A DNA stretch of 64,000 nt from Platycnemis pennipes (taxonomy: Eukaryota; Arthropoda; Insecta; Odonata; Platycnemididae): the NCBI GenBank assembly GCA_933228895.1, contig OW121854.1, positions 54,540,609 through 54,604,608 of the forward strand, given 5' to 3'. Below are positions 36,537 through 47,720 of the stretch, in pieces; position 1 is the first letter of the stretch, and every line of letters starts with the position of its first letter. A program made the translations under genes and the position numbers. The notes under the pieces were generated by a model, which did not search any database, was not told the DNA's origin, and saw nothing but the letters and a program-made list of their open reading frames with translations.

Positions 36537-37122
36537 TCTGTGATGTCGAGTAACCAGCGATGGACGAAGTAAAAGAGAAATTGTCAGTAGAATTTCCCAG
36601 GTAAAAAGGGCATATAACAAAAAGAAGATTCTACTTACGGCTGCAAATACAAGCTTGGAAGTGAGGAAACGTTTCATAAAAACGTTCATCTGGAGCATTT
36701 AACTATAAGGAAGCGAAGCATGGACGATAACAGAAGCAGAGAAGTCAAGCAACACTGGAAGCATTTTAAATGTGGTGCTACCGAAGGATGATGAAGTTAA
36801 AATGGATAGACCGAGTGACAAACGAAGAAGTCTTAAGAAGAGAGGGAGAAGAATATGTCTACTGAATACCCTAAGAAGAAGACGGGACAACTTAATTGGC
36901 TATATCATGAGACACGATGGCCTGATGAGGACAATCGTCGAGGGAAAAGTGAACAGTAAGATTGGAAAAGGTAGACCTTGTATGAGATATAGAGAATAGG
37001 TTTTGTTGAATGAAAAAGAGAGGAGATACTTTGATATTAAGTGGTTGGCCGATAGAAGAATCGAGTGGAGGACTGCGTCAAATCAATCCTAGGATTGTAG
37101 ACCCATGATAGTGATGATAATA
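36537..37122 (+). pseudogene. RTE-like LINE 3' fragment, copy B (longest)
   Basis: Plus-strand remnant with many stops and frameshifts. Recognisable pieces in order: an RT-end segment with TFIWSI-like wording, EAWTITEAE, MWCYRRMMKLKWIDRVTNEE, a RRRDNLIGYIMRHDG stretch, EGKVNSKIGKGRP, and LADRRIEWRTASNQS with a stop near 37090. The 3' end has ATCCTAGGAT (37086-37095) and a GTGATGATAATAG tail, the same 3' layout as copy C. It extends furthest 5' of the four copies. Non-functional. Confidence 0.8.
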
Positions 37123-37489
37123 GATTCCGGCGTAAAACAATATTTCTGCCTATATAAGAGTGCAGAATTTTGTCTTAATATTAAGGCCAGACGGTATCTC
37201 TTAAAACTCGTACATAGGGATAGACTGCATCCACGAGGTTAAAGTTTCTCATTTAACGAAGGTTCCGGTTCCAGCATTGTCCGCCAGCCCCAAGTCTCTC
37301 CTTCCGTACCATTTCCAACCCACGCGAGGATTGCTCTTAAGTTTTCCTCTATGGTGATGCAGCCCGGCATAATCTAAAGGATAACGAGACCGCACTTTAA
37401 GACCTTTTAAGTTCTCCCCTATGTATGGGCAGTGGAGAGAAAGGATTGAGCAGAGTGAGAGGAGACCAATTTGTGAACTCTGAAAGTAG
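37123..37489. other. Unique sequence, nothing recognised
   Basis: Mixed-composition DNA. The minus frame 37249-37506 has no recognisable motif. Confidence 0.35.
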
Positions 37490-37797
37490 CTTGCAGCGGG
37501 AAACATCTACCCTCCACCTCAGGCTCCCCCACCATATATTTAAATCACCTCGAGTCCCATTCCTCTGCTACTCCGTTTAGGCCAGTCCCCTCACCCTTCT
37601 TGGGCCACCCTCATGCAACCCATTTATGGAAGAAGGGGAAGGGCGAAGAAGGCCTACATGGCCTCAGCTCAACAACCCCTTGCAACAATTCCCAAGCCAT
37701 CCAAGGCCCATTCCGCCCCGGCCGAATGAAGCGACACTTGTCCCGCATTATCCCTTATCCAGAGGCCATTACAAACGGCCACACCCACGAAACCCTT
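37490..37797. other. C-rich island next to the inverted repeat
   Basis: C-rich plus strand with frames at 37600-37851 and 37626-37829, both compositional. It runs without a break into the left arm of the inverted repeat, so the left arm looks like the original copy and the right arm like a reversed duplicate. Confidence 0.4.
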
Positions 37798-38340
37798 TCG
37801 ATTCCATTCTTCCTCATCCCGAGAGATAGAGAAATGGAAAGAGAGAGGTAGAGAGAAAGGTTAAATCGATTCAAACCTACGCCACAACTGAGGATGGACT
37901 TTAGGATGTTTGCCGTCGTCTCTCCGGTTTTCCACGACGAGAATTACCATATGATGATGCTCTTTCTTTGCCATGCGAGATAATAGACTTTGATCCTACT
38001 TTTACCTTGAAGTTAACTCCAATAGCTAGGCAGAGTTTTTTAGACTAAATTAGCTTCTCCTCTCTGAGAAAACTGGAATTAGGACAAGAATAAATTATGC
38101 AACTCTCCTTGGGCAAGTATTAGGCATAACGGAAAGGGAACTCAGTGGAATTTACAATACAACTCAATTTGAATATCCTCGATGACTGAAGCCAGTGAAT
38201 AATTATATTGACATTTAGACGACGGCAAACATCCTAAAGTCCATCCTCAGTTGTGGCGTAGGTTTGAATCGATTTAACCTTTCTCTCTACCTCTCTCTTT
38301 CCATTTCTCTATCTCTCGGGATGAGGAAGAATGGAATCGA
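37798..38340. repeat. Perfect 124-bp inverted repeat with 295-nt loop
   Basis: Bases 37798-37921 and 38217-38340 are exact reverse complements over all 124 positions, checked base by base. The arms include an A/G-rich tract (GAGAGATAGAGAAATGG) and a mixed part (GTGGCGTAGGTTTGAATCG). The loop, 37922-38216, is ordinary AT-rich sequence. Perfect identity means a recent origin. A transcript would form a long double-stranded hairpin, a source of endogenous siRNAs in insects. It could also be a foldback assembly artefact. No transposon terminus or target duplication is seen at the arm ends. Confidence 0.9.
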
Positions 38341-39508
38341 CTGGTACTTTTCACACAAAACGAACGTTCAAAATGCCTTTGTAGTTAATAAAGAAAAGAA
38401 CGACATTTGAATATCTCAGCACCAATAGCATGTTTAAATGATCCATGAAAAGAACTTTTAAGTAAGATATGAAAACAGAGGATAAGTATACAGAACTTAC
38501 TAGGTATTGTATACGTTTTTTTACAGCCAACATACAATAAATATTTACTTCTATAAGACACTAAAATATATCATTTGTAACCGGGTCCAACATGCTAATT
38601 CAAAAATACATTTCTGGCCGAATAATTACAGAGCCCATATATAATTTTGTAGAAAGAGCTCATCTCTTGACGCTAAACTATCCAACATTTATGCAGCTTC
38701 AACCGCTATTATTACTATTACTTCACAAATTACGAGCTGCACTGGGAGAATATTAACGTAGTGCAGGTAGTATCTCTAGAAATGTAAATAATCACTATGC
38801 GTTTACGGATTCAAGCTTAATACCGTGGAATAGGCATGTCATTATGAGTAATGTCATAAACTCACCTTAACTGTCCACAAATATAATTTAACAGACGATA
38901 AAGTGCAAGGCCATGTTTCATTATGAAGTAATTACTCCGGATAATAAAAGACGCCGTGTTACAGTTTATACGTGCGTGGGATTTGTACGAGTAATTTAAT
39001 TTCGTTTCTCATAAAGACAGGCCTACTTTACGATATCACGCCTGAATTCGCGTACTCACTGATGAAATCTATATATCGAACAATAACACGATATTTTATA
39101 AATTATTTCCTAAATTTCTTCGGTTTTGCTGATGTCTAGAATATAAAGGCACTATTCCTATGATAGTCTCTAGGTGAAAGTCCAAAAGAATCATAGAAAC
39201 ATGCATAGAAATACTCACTGTGCACATGGTCTGTATAACCTGAATGTCAGTAAAATGTGTGCAAGATACGAAACTATATTTAGTTCACATTGCTAATTGG
39301 AACGAAGCGTTTCATCTGCTTAATACTATATATGGACTGTCATTTACGGGTTATTCTACAAAAACATGTGCAAAATAACCTGCAATACACCTTTGATGTG
39401 TATTGCGAGCCTTGATACAGGAGGCGTTAGCCTCTATTGTATAACGTCACAGGAACTGGGTATCCTCTTCTAAGTAGAAGTTTGCCAGAATGCAATGCCC
39501 AACCCTCT
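38341..39508. other. AT-rich DNA, nothing recognised
   Basis: AT-rich spacer. Around 39385-39415 the CAATACACC / GTGTATTG pair makes a short stem. No gene was seen. Confidence 0.4.
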
Positions 39509-39519
39509 GATAGGTGATT
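39509..39519 (+). repeat. Target-site duplication of RTE copy C, left
   Basis: GATAGGTGATT, identical to 39900-39910 on the other side of the insertion. Confidence 0.9.
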
Positions 39520-39899
39520 CATCATCATCAAGGGTCAACAATCCTAGGATTGGTTTGACGCAGCCCTCCACTCGATTCTTCTATCGGCCAACCTCTTCAT
39601 TCCAACGTAGTTCCTCTCTTTCACGTCCTTTAAGACCTGCTCCATGTAACTCATACGAGGCCTGCCTCTTCCAATCTTCCCGTTCACTCTTCCCTCGACG
39701 ATTGCCTTCATCATGCAATCATGTCTTAAGATATGGCCGATTAGGTTGTCCCGTCTTCTTTTTATAGTTTTCAGCAGACTTCTCTTTTCTCCCACTCTTC
39801 TTAGGACTTCTTCATTTGTCACTCGGTTGATCCATTTTATCTTCATCATTCTTCGATAGCACCATATTTCGAATGCTTCCACCCTTTTCTTCTCCACTG
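39520..39899 (-). mobile_element. RTE-like LINE, 5'-truncated insertion, copy C
   Basis: A 380-bp insertion flanked by an exact 11-bp target duplication, GATAGGTGATT, at 39509-39519 and 39900-39910. On the minus strand an uninterrupted frame (39897-39544) encodes the last 117 residues of a LINE protein: WCYRRMMKIKW, RVTNEEVLRRVG, RRRDNLIGHILRHD, GKIGRGRPRM and ADRRIEWRAASNQS then stop. This C-terminal pattern fits the RTE clade. A short 3' end follows, with ATCCTAGGAT at 39541-39550 and a (GAT)n tail, also typical of RTE. The reverse-transcriptase core and endonuclease are missing, so it cannot move by itself. The open frame and clean duplication show a young insertion. Confidence 0.9.
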
Positions 39900-39910
39900 G
39901 ATAGGTGATT
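39900..39910 (+). repeat. Target-site duplication of RTE copy C, right
   Basis: GATAGGTGATT, identical to 39509-39519. Confidence 0.9.
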
Positions 39911-40285
39911 GCACTCTCAAAATTAATACGTTACCAAGAGCAAGTTTATTGCTTACGGATACTTTCTGTGCAAGTGATATTTGACATTACAAGGCAGAAC
40001 ACTTATTAAAAGTCCGCAAAACCCAAACTGTTTTGACACATATATAGTACAAGTCATTCTCACCTCCTGGGAATGGAGTGAGTTTAGCTTAAAACCGGTT
40101 GAGGCCAAAGGAAAAATGGAATTGCAGCACGTGCTGTGCTATGTTTTAAGCAAGAAGAAGGAAGATAAAAAAGGAAGGGAAACTGCTTTGAAGTCAAGGG
40201 AGCAATTATCTCACATGCAACGAAAACGACTGCTATTACTAAAATGGAGACATATTTTGTCTTTTTTTTGGGAGCCGCAGTAAAG
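39911..40285. other. Unique sequence, nothing recognised
   Basis: Mixed DNA with a plus frame at 39981-40283 whose basic product has no recognisable motif. Confidence 0.3.
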
Positions 40286-40780
40286 GAAATGTGCCCTTGG
40301 TCATCCTTCCGCGATCCACACGGCTTATCTCTTCCCTTACCCTACACCATCACCTTAATTCTGTAGACTTCCCTTTCTGTTCTCTTTGCCATTCAATATA
40401 CACTACCCAACCTCCTCAAAATCTTCACCAGCACCATCTGTTTCCTTTTGCTCCTGACACCTCAGTAAGGCCTCTGCTCGGGGCTGTGTGAAGTTGGAGA
40501 AGAAAAGAGATAGAGAGAAGGATGAAGCATAGAATAGTGTGCATAACTAGCATGGCAAGGAATGGTCAGTAAGAATGCGAGGAAGAGGTAAAGTCGAGAG
40601 AATAAGAAATAATACTTAAGGAAAACAGAGGGTGCTCTAGAAGGAGACGGTTTTGAAGGGAATTTGGAAGAAAGGAGATAAAATCGGTCTCGTAAAGAGG
40701 TAAAGTTAAGAAGACGATGGTAAAAGAAGACAAAGGCGAAGGCAGCTATAGAAGGGATCTTGATTATAAAAGTTTAGAAA
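40286..40780. other. C/T-rich island followed by A/G-rich tract
   Basis: Plus strand is pyrimidine-rich at 40290-40490, then switches to purine-rich at 40490-40770. No gene was recognised. A similar but opposite switch lies at 42062. Confidence 0.45.
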
Positions 40781-41369
40781 AAGAATCCTGAAAGTTAGAA
40801 GCTTAATTTTGTACACGATCGATATATCCACTAATTAACAGCTATTAAAGTATGGAAATTAATTAGAAGCAGTCTTAAGAATAGAGCCTCCTTATCTTCT
40901 CATGGGATAAAAATTATTAGCATTTATTATTCCAAAATTTACCAAATAATTGAAGAGAGCACTTTGTGCAAATTGTGTTCTGCATAGTTATTAGTGATCC
41001 TCCATTGTTAAAACATATTATGCTATATGATATCAGTTACGTGGTTATTTACAGCCACATATGTTATAGCTTCATGCGTAAGCCAATGCATTACACACCT
41101 TATATATTCTTCTTTAGGGTATACTTTCGGATTTCGCTTCGATCAATAAAACCAGAAAGGAATGGTGGATCCGAAAGCGTTCATAGGTACACTTAAATTT
41201 TTAGGTTTTCTAACGGCTTGTATTATGTCTCACCATCCAACTTTGATCCTAGTCTTGACGTAAGCACTCGCAAAACGATTGCACTATGATTGTAGTATTT
41301 GAACTTGCGAAGTTTTGGTTGTGAAGTTGGCGTATTACTAACCAGACTACAGTAGGCTTGTAAGAGTTC
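40781..41369. other. AT-rich DNA, nothing recognised
   Basis: AT-rich spacer. The short frame 40966-41196 has no motif. Confidence 0.35.
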
Positions 41370-42062
41370 AGGAAGAGGTGGAATGAAATTAAAAGTTTTA
41401 CTGCGGCGTGATTTTCATACAGTCGGGTACAAAATGGAGAGATAAAAAGAGCAAAAGAGTTATAAGTGCGAAAAAGGTGAACCCTGAGACGGCATAAAAG
41501 GAACAGCGAAAGCCAAATAAATTAAACTCGAGAATTTAGGGGAAATGAGAAAGGGACACTCTAGAAGTAAATGAGGAAATAAGCGCAGATATACGGGAAA
41601 AGAGACAACAAAGAGCAATTATCGAAAATCAGGGTATATCAGGAGATGAGAGAAAGGATATGGGGAGGGAAGAAAAAGGTTACTGAGGCTTAACGACCAA
41701 AGAGGACACCGCAAGGGAGCGGAAAACAGTGAAATTCGAGGAGACGAAATGGGAAAGCCGACCGTTAGGAGGGGAGAGCATAAGAGGGAAGAGGAAGAGG
41801 GAGCAAAAGAGAATGGAGGGGAGGAAAAACGGTGACGTATGTAAATAAAGAAAAGGACGAGATAAAAAAAGGGGAAGAAAAGAAAATTCAGTAGACGCGC
41901 TGGGTACGACTGTGAGTAAACAAGAATAGGATGCATAAAAGAGACCGTGGGGCAGATAGGGAAGAGGGATAAGAGAATATGGGGTGAAGGAGACAGGGGA
42001 GGAATAGCATAGAGAGATAAAGGGCGATGGAGACGAAGGAGGGATAGATGTGAGCACGGACT
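41370..42062. other. A/G-rich tract
   Basis: Purine-rich plus strand over about 700 bases. The minus frames 41619-42071 and 41680-42084 are the stop-poor pyrimidine strand read as Ser/Pro/Leu/Phe strings, so they are not called as genes. Confidence 0.5.
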
Positions 42063-42600
42063 TACATTCACGTCTTTGGAGCATTCGTCCTATTCTCTCC
42101 TACTTCCCCATTCTCACCCACGGCCGTTTCCGCCCCTCCCCGCTGACCACGTGACCGCTCGTTTGCCAATCCCTTTGCCCTTACTCTGGCTCCCTTTCCG
42201 CACCCATCCCCTGCACTAAAACCTCTTTCCCTCTCTTTCCGGTGAGCCAAAAATCCTCAGTACTCCGCTCAATTTCTCTAACCCCTCCCCTGCACTTCCC
42301 CCGCCATCCCCCCCTCTCACAGCGGCAGCTCCTGTTAACCAGCCTACCGAAATGAAAGGGTCTGAAAAGGAGGGGGTTGGGGGTTACTGCGTGGAAACCG
42401 GGGTAAAGGAGGAGGAGTGACAGAGAAAGGAGAACTTGCCTCTTCCCCCTTGGTACCCCTCGCTGCCCGGTGACCCTCCCCTCTTCCCTCCGTACCAAGG
42501 CTACACCCTTTTACGGCTCCCTTCCCCTATCCCGCCTCGATTCAGACACACACAAACGCACTCAAGCCTGACCCTCCCCCTTTCATCCCCCCGGTAGAAG
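42063..42600. other. C/T-rich, CpG-bearing island
   Basis: Composition flips abruptly to pyrimidine-rich at 42063, with CpG sites through 42120-42320 and a G-rich insert at 42360-42435. Frames on the minus strand are compositional. It could be a promoter-like skew boundary, but no splice or core-promoter signal settles it. Confidence 0.35.
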
Positions 42601-43165
42601 CGGCGAGAGAGATTTGAGGCGAGGGCCCGAAAGCGCAAACGTTCCGGGAAAAGTACATGCGATTCTGGAATTTAAATATGGCATTGAAAAACAATGGTAT
42701 GCAACAACGATAGCAGCGAACCTACCAGAAGTTGGTGCCGTAGCAGTGCTTGGTACCCCCTGTCGGATGATTCGATATTCACATTTGCATCTGTTATATC
42801 GCACGCGAACACTGAATTTCTCGCATGTATTTTTTGTATGAATATACCCCATTAGATGTTGGCTTGCATTTCAATATGCATATACATGCATGCTCCAAGA
42901 AATATCAGTTCATAGCTTAATTTATTAAACGAAATTACTGACTAATCAAAACTTTTCAAACTCAAATAACTTTGTATTAAATGCAATATAGATTAATATA
43001 TACCTGACATTACGTGTCTCGAAATGGTATAATTAATATTTCCCTCGTACGGATAGAATTGTGCCTCTTGGTATTATGTAAGCACCTTTAAACAGGGTAG
43101 TTATTTTTTGATAGATAGATAGAATGATAGAAAATAGTGGTTCTCTCTATGCGTCTAGTGATTTT
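42601..43165. other. Unique sequence with overlapping short frames
   Basis: Frames on both strands at 42583-42852 and 42614-42841 have mixed composition but no known motif. AT-rich DNA follows, with three GATA repeats near 43112. Confidence 0.25.
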
Positions 43166-43215
43166 TTAACCCCTGCCACACACCCTTGCGGTGGTTTTCA
43201 GGGTATTGTGAAGTT
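43166..43215 (-). repeat. CCCTGC...GCAGGG hairpin repeat, copy 2
   Basis: CCCTGCCACACACCCTTGCG followed by GTGG-TTTCAGGG is the reverse-strand form of copy 1 at 29300-29332, with a few differences. Only the hairpin core and a short flank are conserved. Confidence 0.55.
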
Positions 43216-44759
43216 GCAGACGAATATTATCAAGAGTTACTATTACTTCGCAGTTCTCATTCCACTGTTGATAAAAAAAATGTCAGCGAGAAGGTAACAA
43301 CAACACACCATAGGTCACGCATATCCCTAAGCACCTCGTTCAACATTCGTAAAGCATTTGCATCTCATATTGTTGGCACCAAGGAGGAAGACTGTTAAAG
43401 TTATTTCAAATAAATTCCTCCACAAATCCACACTAATTTTTTTTCCGACTCAAATCCACGGATATTTGGAGAATAATAATTAAAAGAGATGTTTAATGCG
43501 TGCTTCCTGCGTTTCAGACAACCAAAAATTGATTTCTGCCTTGAGAGTGAGGGTTAGGCGGTGATCGACCACGCGTGTTTGATGTAGCCGAAGAGATTCC
43601 AGGAAACTGCTATAGAAATATACGTTCCACGTTACCTTCCAACGTTTTTGAAGATAATAATTTCCCCTACTCACTCTCTCATATAAAATTTTTCAAAATT
43701 TAAGTAACGATTGTAATTTATAATAGGACATTTTCTCAGAAAATATTTTAAACTACATTTATATGAAATTGTATACATTCCGACAATACATGCATTCTCT
43801 GTCATTTCTTCCCAATTAATAACTGGAACTAACTAGAAAACTGAATTTAATGTAAGCAGCATCTTACCGGAGATTTTTTATATATAGCTTAATGTGTTTC
43901 TGCCTGGGAAATCATGTCCGTGCACGCAAATATAATGGTTATTTTAAAAAATATGCTGGATTTTCATCGTCTTCCAATCCTCATTGTCCGTTTTTCATAA
44001 CACAATCGGAGTGGCTGTGAGTTACAAAATATTTGACTAGATTTACATTTAATTTTTTTGTCCATTATTTGTAAATATAAGTTAATGGAAAAAAACGATT
44101 GGAGGTTCACTCATGTAGAGACATGAGATGTATTTTTATATCTTTCATCAAGACCACAAACAGTTTCTAGCAACGCAAAAAACACTACATGTTGAATATT
44201 CAGCATAGAGAATCACCAGTATAAAAATGTTCAGCACAAAGAAAAGTAGGCAGTAATGAGCAACGATGAACAATTTTCCCAAAACAATGGGCAAAGTAAA
44301 AAAAGGTTAATACTGGGGGTTTATTCTAAGTGATTCTCCTTGATTAATTACTAAAGCGCGCTCTCATTGCATCCTTCATGATTTAAATAAATATTTTATA
44401 AAAAATCTCACACCAACGGTAGGGTTTCGAAATTCAGATTACTGGATTTTTTTATCTCCGTTTAGAATAAATATCCCTAGAAAAGTCGATGTATTGCTAT
44501 GCCAAACTTTATTTAAACTTTAGCTATGCCCATAGTTTAAAAAATCATAAGAAAATCTAAAAGAAAAATTAACAAAATAAATAAGCTTTCTACCGCTGCT
44601 TCCTTTGAGACGACAGTTTCTTCTGCAATTAATTTTGTACTCATCAACTTCAACTTTTGATCCATGCAACAGTCAGATGTTGATTAACAATCAAATAACG
44701 ATCTAAAAACCTAAAAACCAACAATCAGACGTATTCATTCAGCTAACATATTTTTCGTA
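43216..44759. other. AT-rich DNA, nothing recognised
   Basis: AT-rich spacer. Short frames at 43186-43398 (plus) and 43480-43674 (minus) have no recognisable motif. Confidence 0.4.
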
Positions 44760-45560
44760 ATCCCTCTCATTTTGATGGTTTCGTCACTTAAACAGCACCC
44801 ACTCTTATCCCATTCCATTTCGCAACATCCATCTGCTTCTGACTCGAAAGAACTCGGCCCGAATTCGATTCCGTCCCCCCACTTTCCTATTCTTGACTCC
44901 CGCATCCCTTCCGTTCCGGCGCCACCGATCGTCCGTGTGGTTTTCTTCCCCCTCTCCGTTTTATTGATGCCAACACTCCAACCCTCCTATCTTACTCTTC
45001 CTTCCACGCCACTGAGGGACGGAGTGAAAGAGAAACCTAACTTCCTCCCTCGCACAAAACTCCCTTTTCTCTTGATCTGGATCTCGAAGCCTACCCCCTC
45101 GCGAGCTTCAATTCTCTCCATCCCTCTTCCCCTTTTTTTCCGAGACCGACCCAACCTCTTGAATCGTTCCCTTCACCCGACCGACACTTACCCGGTACCC
45201 TTCAAAAACCCTCGCACAGTCCCAACCCACATGAAACCCTTCCCTAGGCCATCTTCTCCTTCCTCACCCCGTCCCTCCCCGGTTCCTTACTTGCTCTCTT
45301 ATCTCCGTCTCTTTCTCTTTTTCTCCTTTCTCGCCATCCATTCCCTTTTTTTTTGTTTCGATTCACCCCATGACGCTAGCTTCCCCATTCTTCCCGAAGC
45401 CCCTTCCGTCGCCGTCTATTCTTTGTCTTACCCCAGTAACGCATACCACAACGTCAGCCCGACTCTCGATTGAGGCCGGACGCGTTGAACACTACTCCCG
45501 AATTCAACATTATCACAATTTGCTTCCTGGCTGCTTCCTATGTTCAGATTCTGTTATACC
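44760..45560. other. Large C/T-rich island
   Basis: Pyrimidine-rich plus strand with the longest open frame in the window, 44772-45473 (233 codons). Its product is Pro/Ser/Leu-rich with no domain, signal peptide or repeat unit. The lack of stops follows from the composition. I do not call a gene. Confidence 0.45.
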
Positions 45561-45775
45561 TAGATGCTAGATCATTATCTTAAAAGTTAAATTATACCGA
45601 AATTTTCTCCACTGCTTTTTGTTAATTCCTTTTCTCCGTCACAAGTTTAATCTGTTTACAGATGTTCATGCATCCTATTATTCTTTAACCCATCTCAGAA
45701 TCGTATCATTTTCCCCTTTAATACTAGCTTACTTAATGCTTCATCTTCAAAGGCGCACTTCGGTAACTCATTCGT
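45561..45775. other. Spacer, nothing recognised
   Basis: AT-rich to mixed DNA without features. Confidence 0.3.
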
Positions 45776-46000
45776 CATCTTCATCGGTCTATAATCCTAG
45801 GATTTTGTTTGACGCAGGCCTCCACTCGATTCTTATATCTGCCAACCTCATATAAAGATAGTTTTTCTCCTTTACATCCTTTACAACTTGCTCCATGTAT
45901 CTCATGCTATGCCTGCGTTTTCCATTCTTTCTGTTTACTTTTCCCTCGATAGTTGTCATCATTAGGCCATCGTGTCTTTAGATATGGCCGATTCACTTTC
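45776..46000 (-). pseudogene. RTE-like LINE 3' fragment, copy D
   Basis: The minus strand matches the last part of copy C at nucleotide level: the ATCCTAGGAT word at 45794-45803, the region coding RIEWRPASNK-like residues, MRYMEQVVKDVK-like residues, and a homologue of GHILRHD. Substitutions and small gaps break the frame. A GAT-rich stretch on the 3' side (45770-45790) fits the (GAT)n tail. It is 5'-truncated at about 45996. No target duplication was found. Confidence 0.75.
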
Positions 46001-46829
46001 CGTGAGTTAAATTTACAACGATCGGGTGCCTGCCATGGCTTACTACCCTACATCCACAAACACCATACATCATATTAAAATATCAAACGGTTTAAAAAAC
46101 GTGTTTCGAACTCAACACATATCTCAGGGATGCAATCAAATGGTGATGATCTTAAACTTTGGAATATTCCCATGATTGGATGTTTCGACAAGCTTTGTGC
46201 TTTCCACACAATGTATTAAATAACAGGATTGTTCAACCGGTTTTGGTAGTTACGCCATCTGCGGAAGATTGCGGGCACAAGTTGTAAGGAAATCACCAAG
46301 CGTGTTAATCCTTCCTGAGTAAACTGAACTAAAGCACCAGTTTACGGTTCACTAAGTAGGATGCAGCGAAATTCACTCTTTATGTTTTTTTATTTTACCG
46401 AAAAAACTACTAAACAGCATGAAAATCATCGTAATTTCAAGGGAAAACTCATAAACGTCATTATCATCCATCGGATTTAATTTTTTTCAAATTCTTGGTG
46501 CCTGTAGGCTCACTATCACTAACTTTTTTCATATTTTTTCCTACTATGGAGTAAAGAAAATATTGCATGTCAAAAATGTTCAAAACTGAACTGTAATAAT
46601 CTCCCGGCGAACGGAAAAGCTTTAAATGAAAATCAAACTCTCGAATATGCAAATAAGGTTTTTTCCAAATATTCCCACCACTGAAGGGGATTAAATGAGT
46701 CGGATGACGGACGCGGGGCCGCAAATAAAAAACAAGCACCGCTAAGAAAAAAAAGACGATCCGACCTTAATCCTGTGCAATTAATAAAGTGGCTGTCTAA
46801 AACTACAAATTTATAGGAATGCCTCCTCC
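46001..46829. other. AT-rich DNA, nothing recognised
   Basis: AT-rich to mixed spacer. The minus frame 46464-46739 has no motif. Confidence 0.35.
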
Positions 46830-47720
46830 AGGAGCGGTGTGCGTGTCTCCGCCGTTCGGAAACCTACATCATCTCCCTCGTCGCCCGTCGAACGAATATC
46901 GTGACAGGGGCTTGTGGATCCCAGAAAATAAAACGACCCCCTGGGGCACGTGAAAGAGAAGGAGAGAAAAAGGGATTTTTGGTGGGGGGAGAGGTGGCTG
47001 TTAACGATTACCTTTGAGGTGGGGGTGGAACAGTGAGCACGCGTTGCCTAAAGACACGGGGAGGGGGTCGGTGGAAGAGAAAAGCTAGGGTGGAGGAAGG
47101 AAGGGAGAGAAATGGGAAGGGGAGCAAAAGTGACGGCACGCAAGGAGACCACCGAAAAGCCAACGTAATGATGAAAACGCCGGGGGAACGACTGCCCTGG
47201 CGCCGCGAAGTCTCCTTTCTCGTTTCCCTTGCCCCGGGCCATGGAGCCGATACTCCCGGGGAGCTGGCCCCGCACCCCACCGGCAAAACTACCACCACCC
47301 AGATGCCTCCTCCTGCACACATCCGAGGGAACTACTCATCCAATCTCGCCCATGCGTAGGAAACCCATTAATCTCCTCCTCTCCAAGGGTCCAGCAAAGT
47401 CCCTCCCCATCAACCCCCTCTATTTCCACACACACGCTCGTCCGCCACTCCGACGTCTTCCAAAAATTCCATTCCATGGCGATGTTGGAGCAGGTTCACA
47501 ATAAGCAAGGGCGACAACAATTGGGTTTCAACTTCCCGCTCCGATGTTCCAACATTATTCCATTGGTACACTCCCTCTCCCCTTTTAGGTTTTTGCAACA
47601 TGTCCAAGTCTCTGCGTATACATTCCCTCCTCCCCGTTCTCTCCCTAAAATATTTACCGACCACACATTTTCATGGTTCCTTGGTTTTGGCCTGAGTCCA
47701 TACGGGTTTGACTGATCGCG
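46830..47720. other. GC-rich island with strand-skew changes
   Basis: CpG-bearing sequence with a purine-rich block at 46945-47130 and pyrimidine-rich blocks after 47210. Many overlapping frames on both strands (for example 47033-47359 and 47008-47322) are compositional. No protein family is recognisable. Confidence 0.35.

Noticed and set aside
36921..36942. CTGATGAG...GTCGAGG resembling a hammerhead core
   Set aside because: It lies within the coding part of RTE copy B, and the second box reads GAGG rather than GAAAC, so the match is chance.
44772..45473. 233-codon open frame, the longest in the window
   Set aside because: It lies wholly in C/T-rich sequence, where TAA, TAG and TGA are rare on the plus strand. 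The product is Pro/Ser/Leu-rich with no domain.
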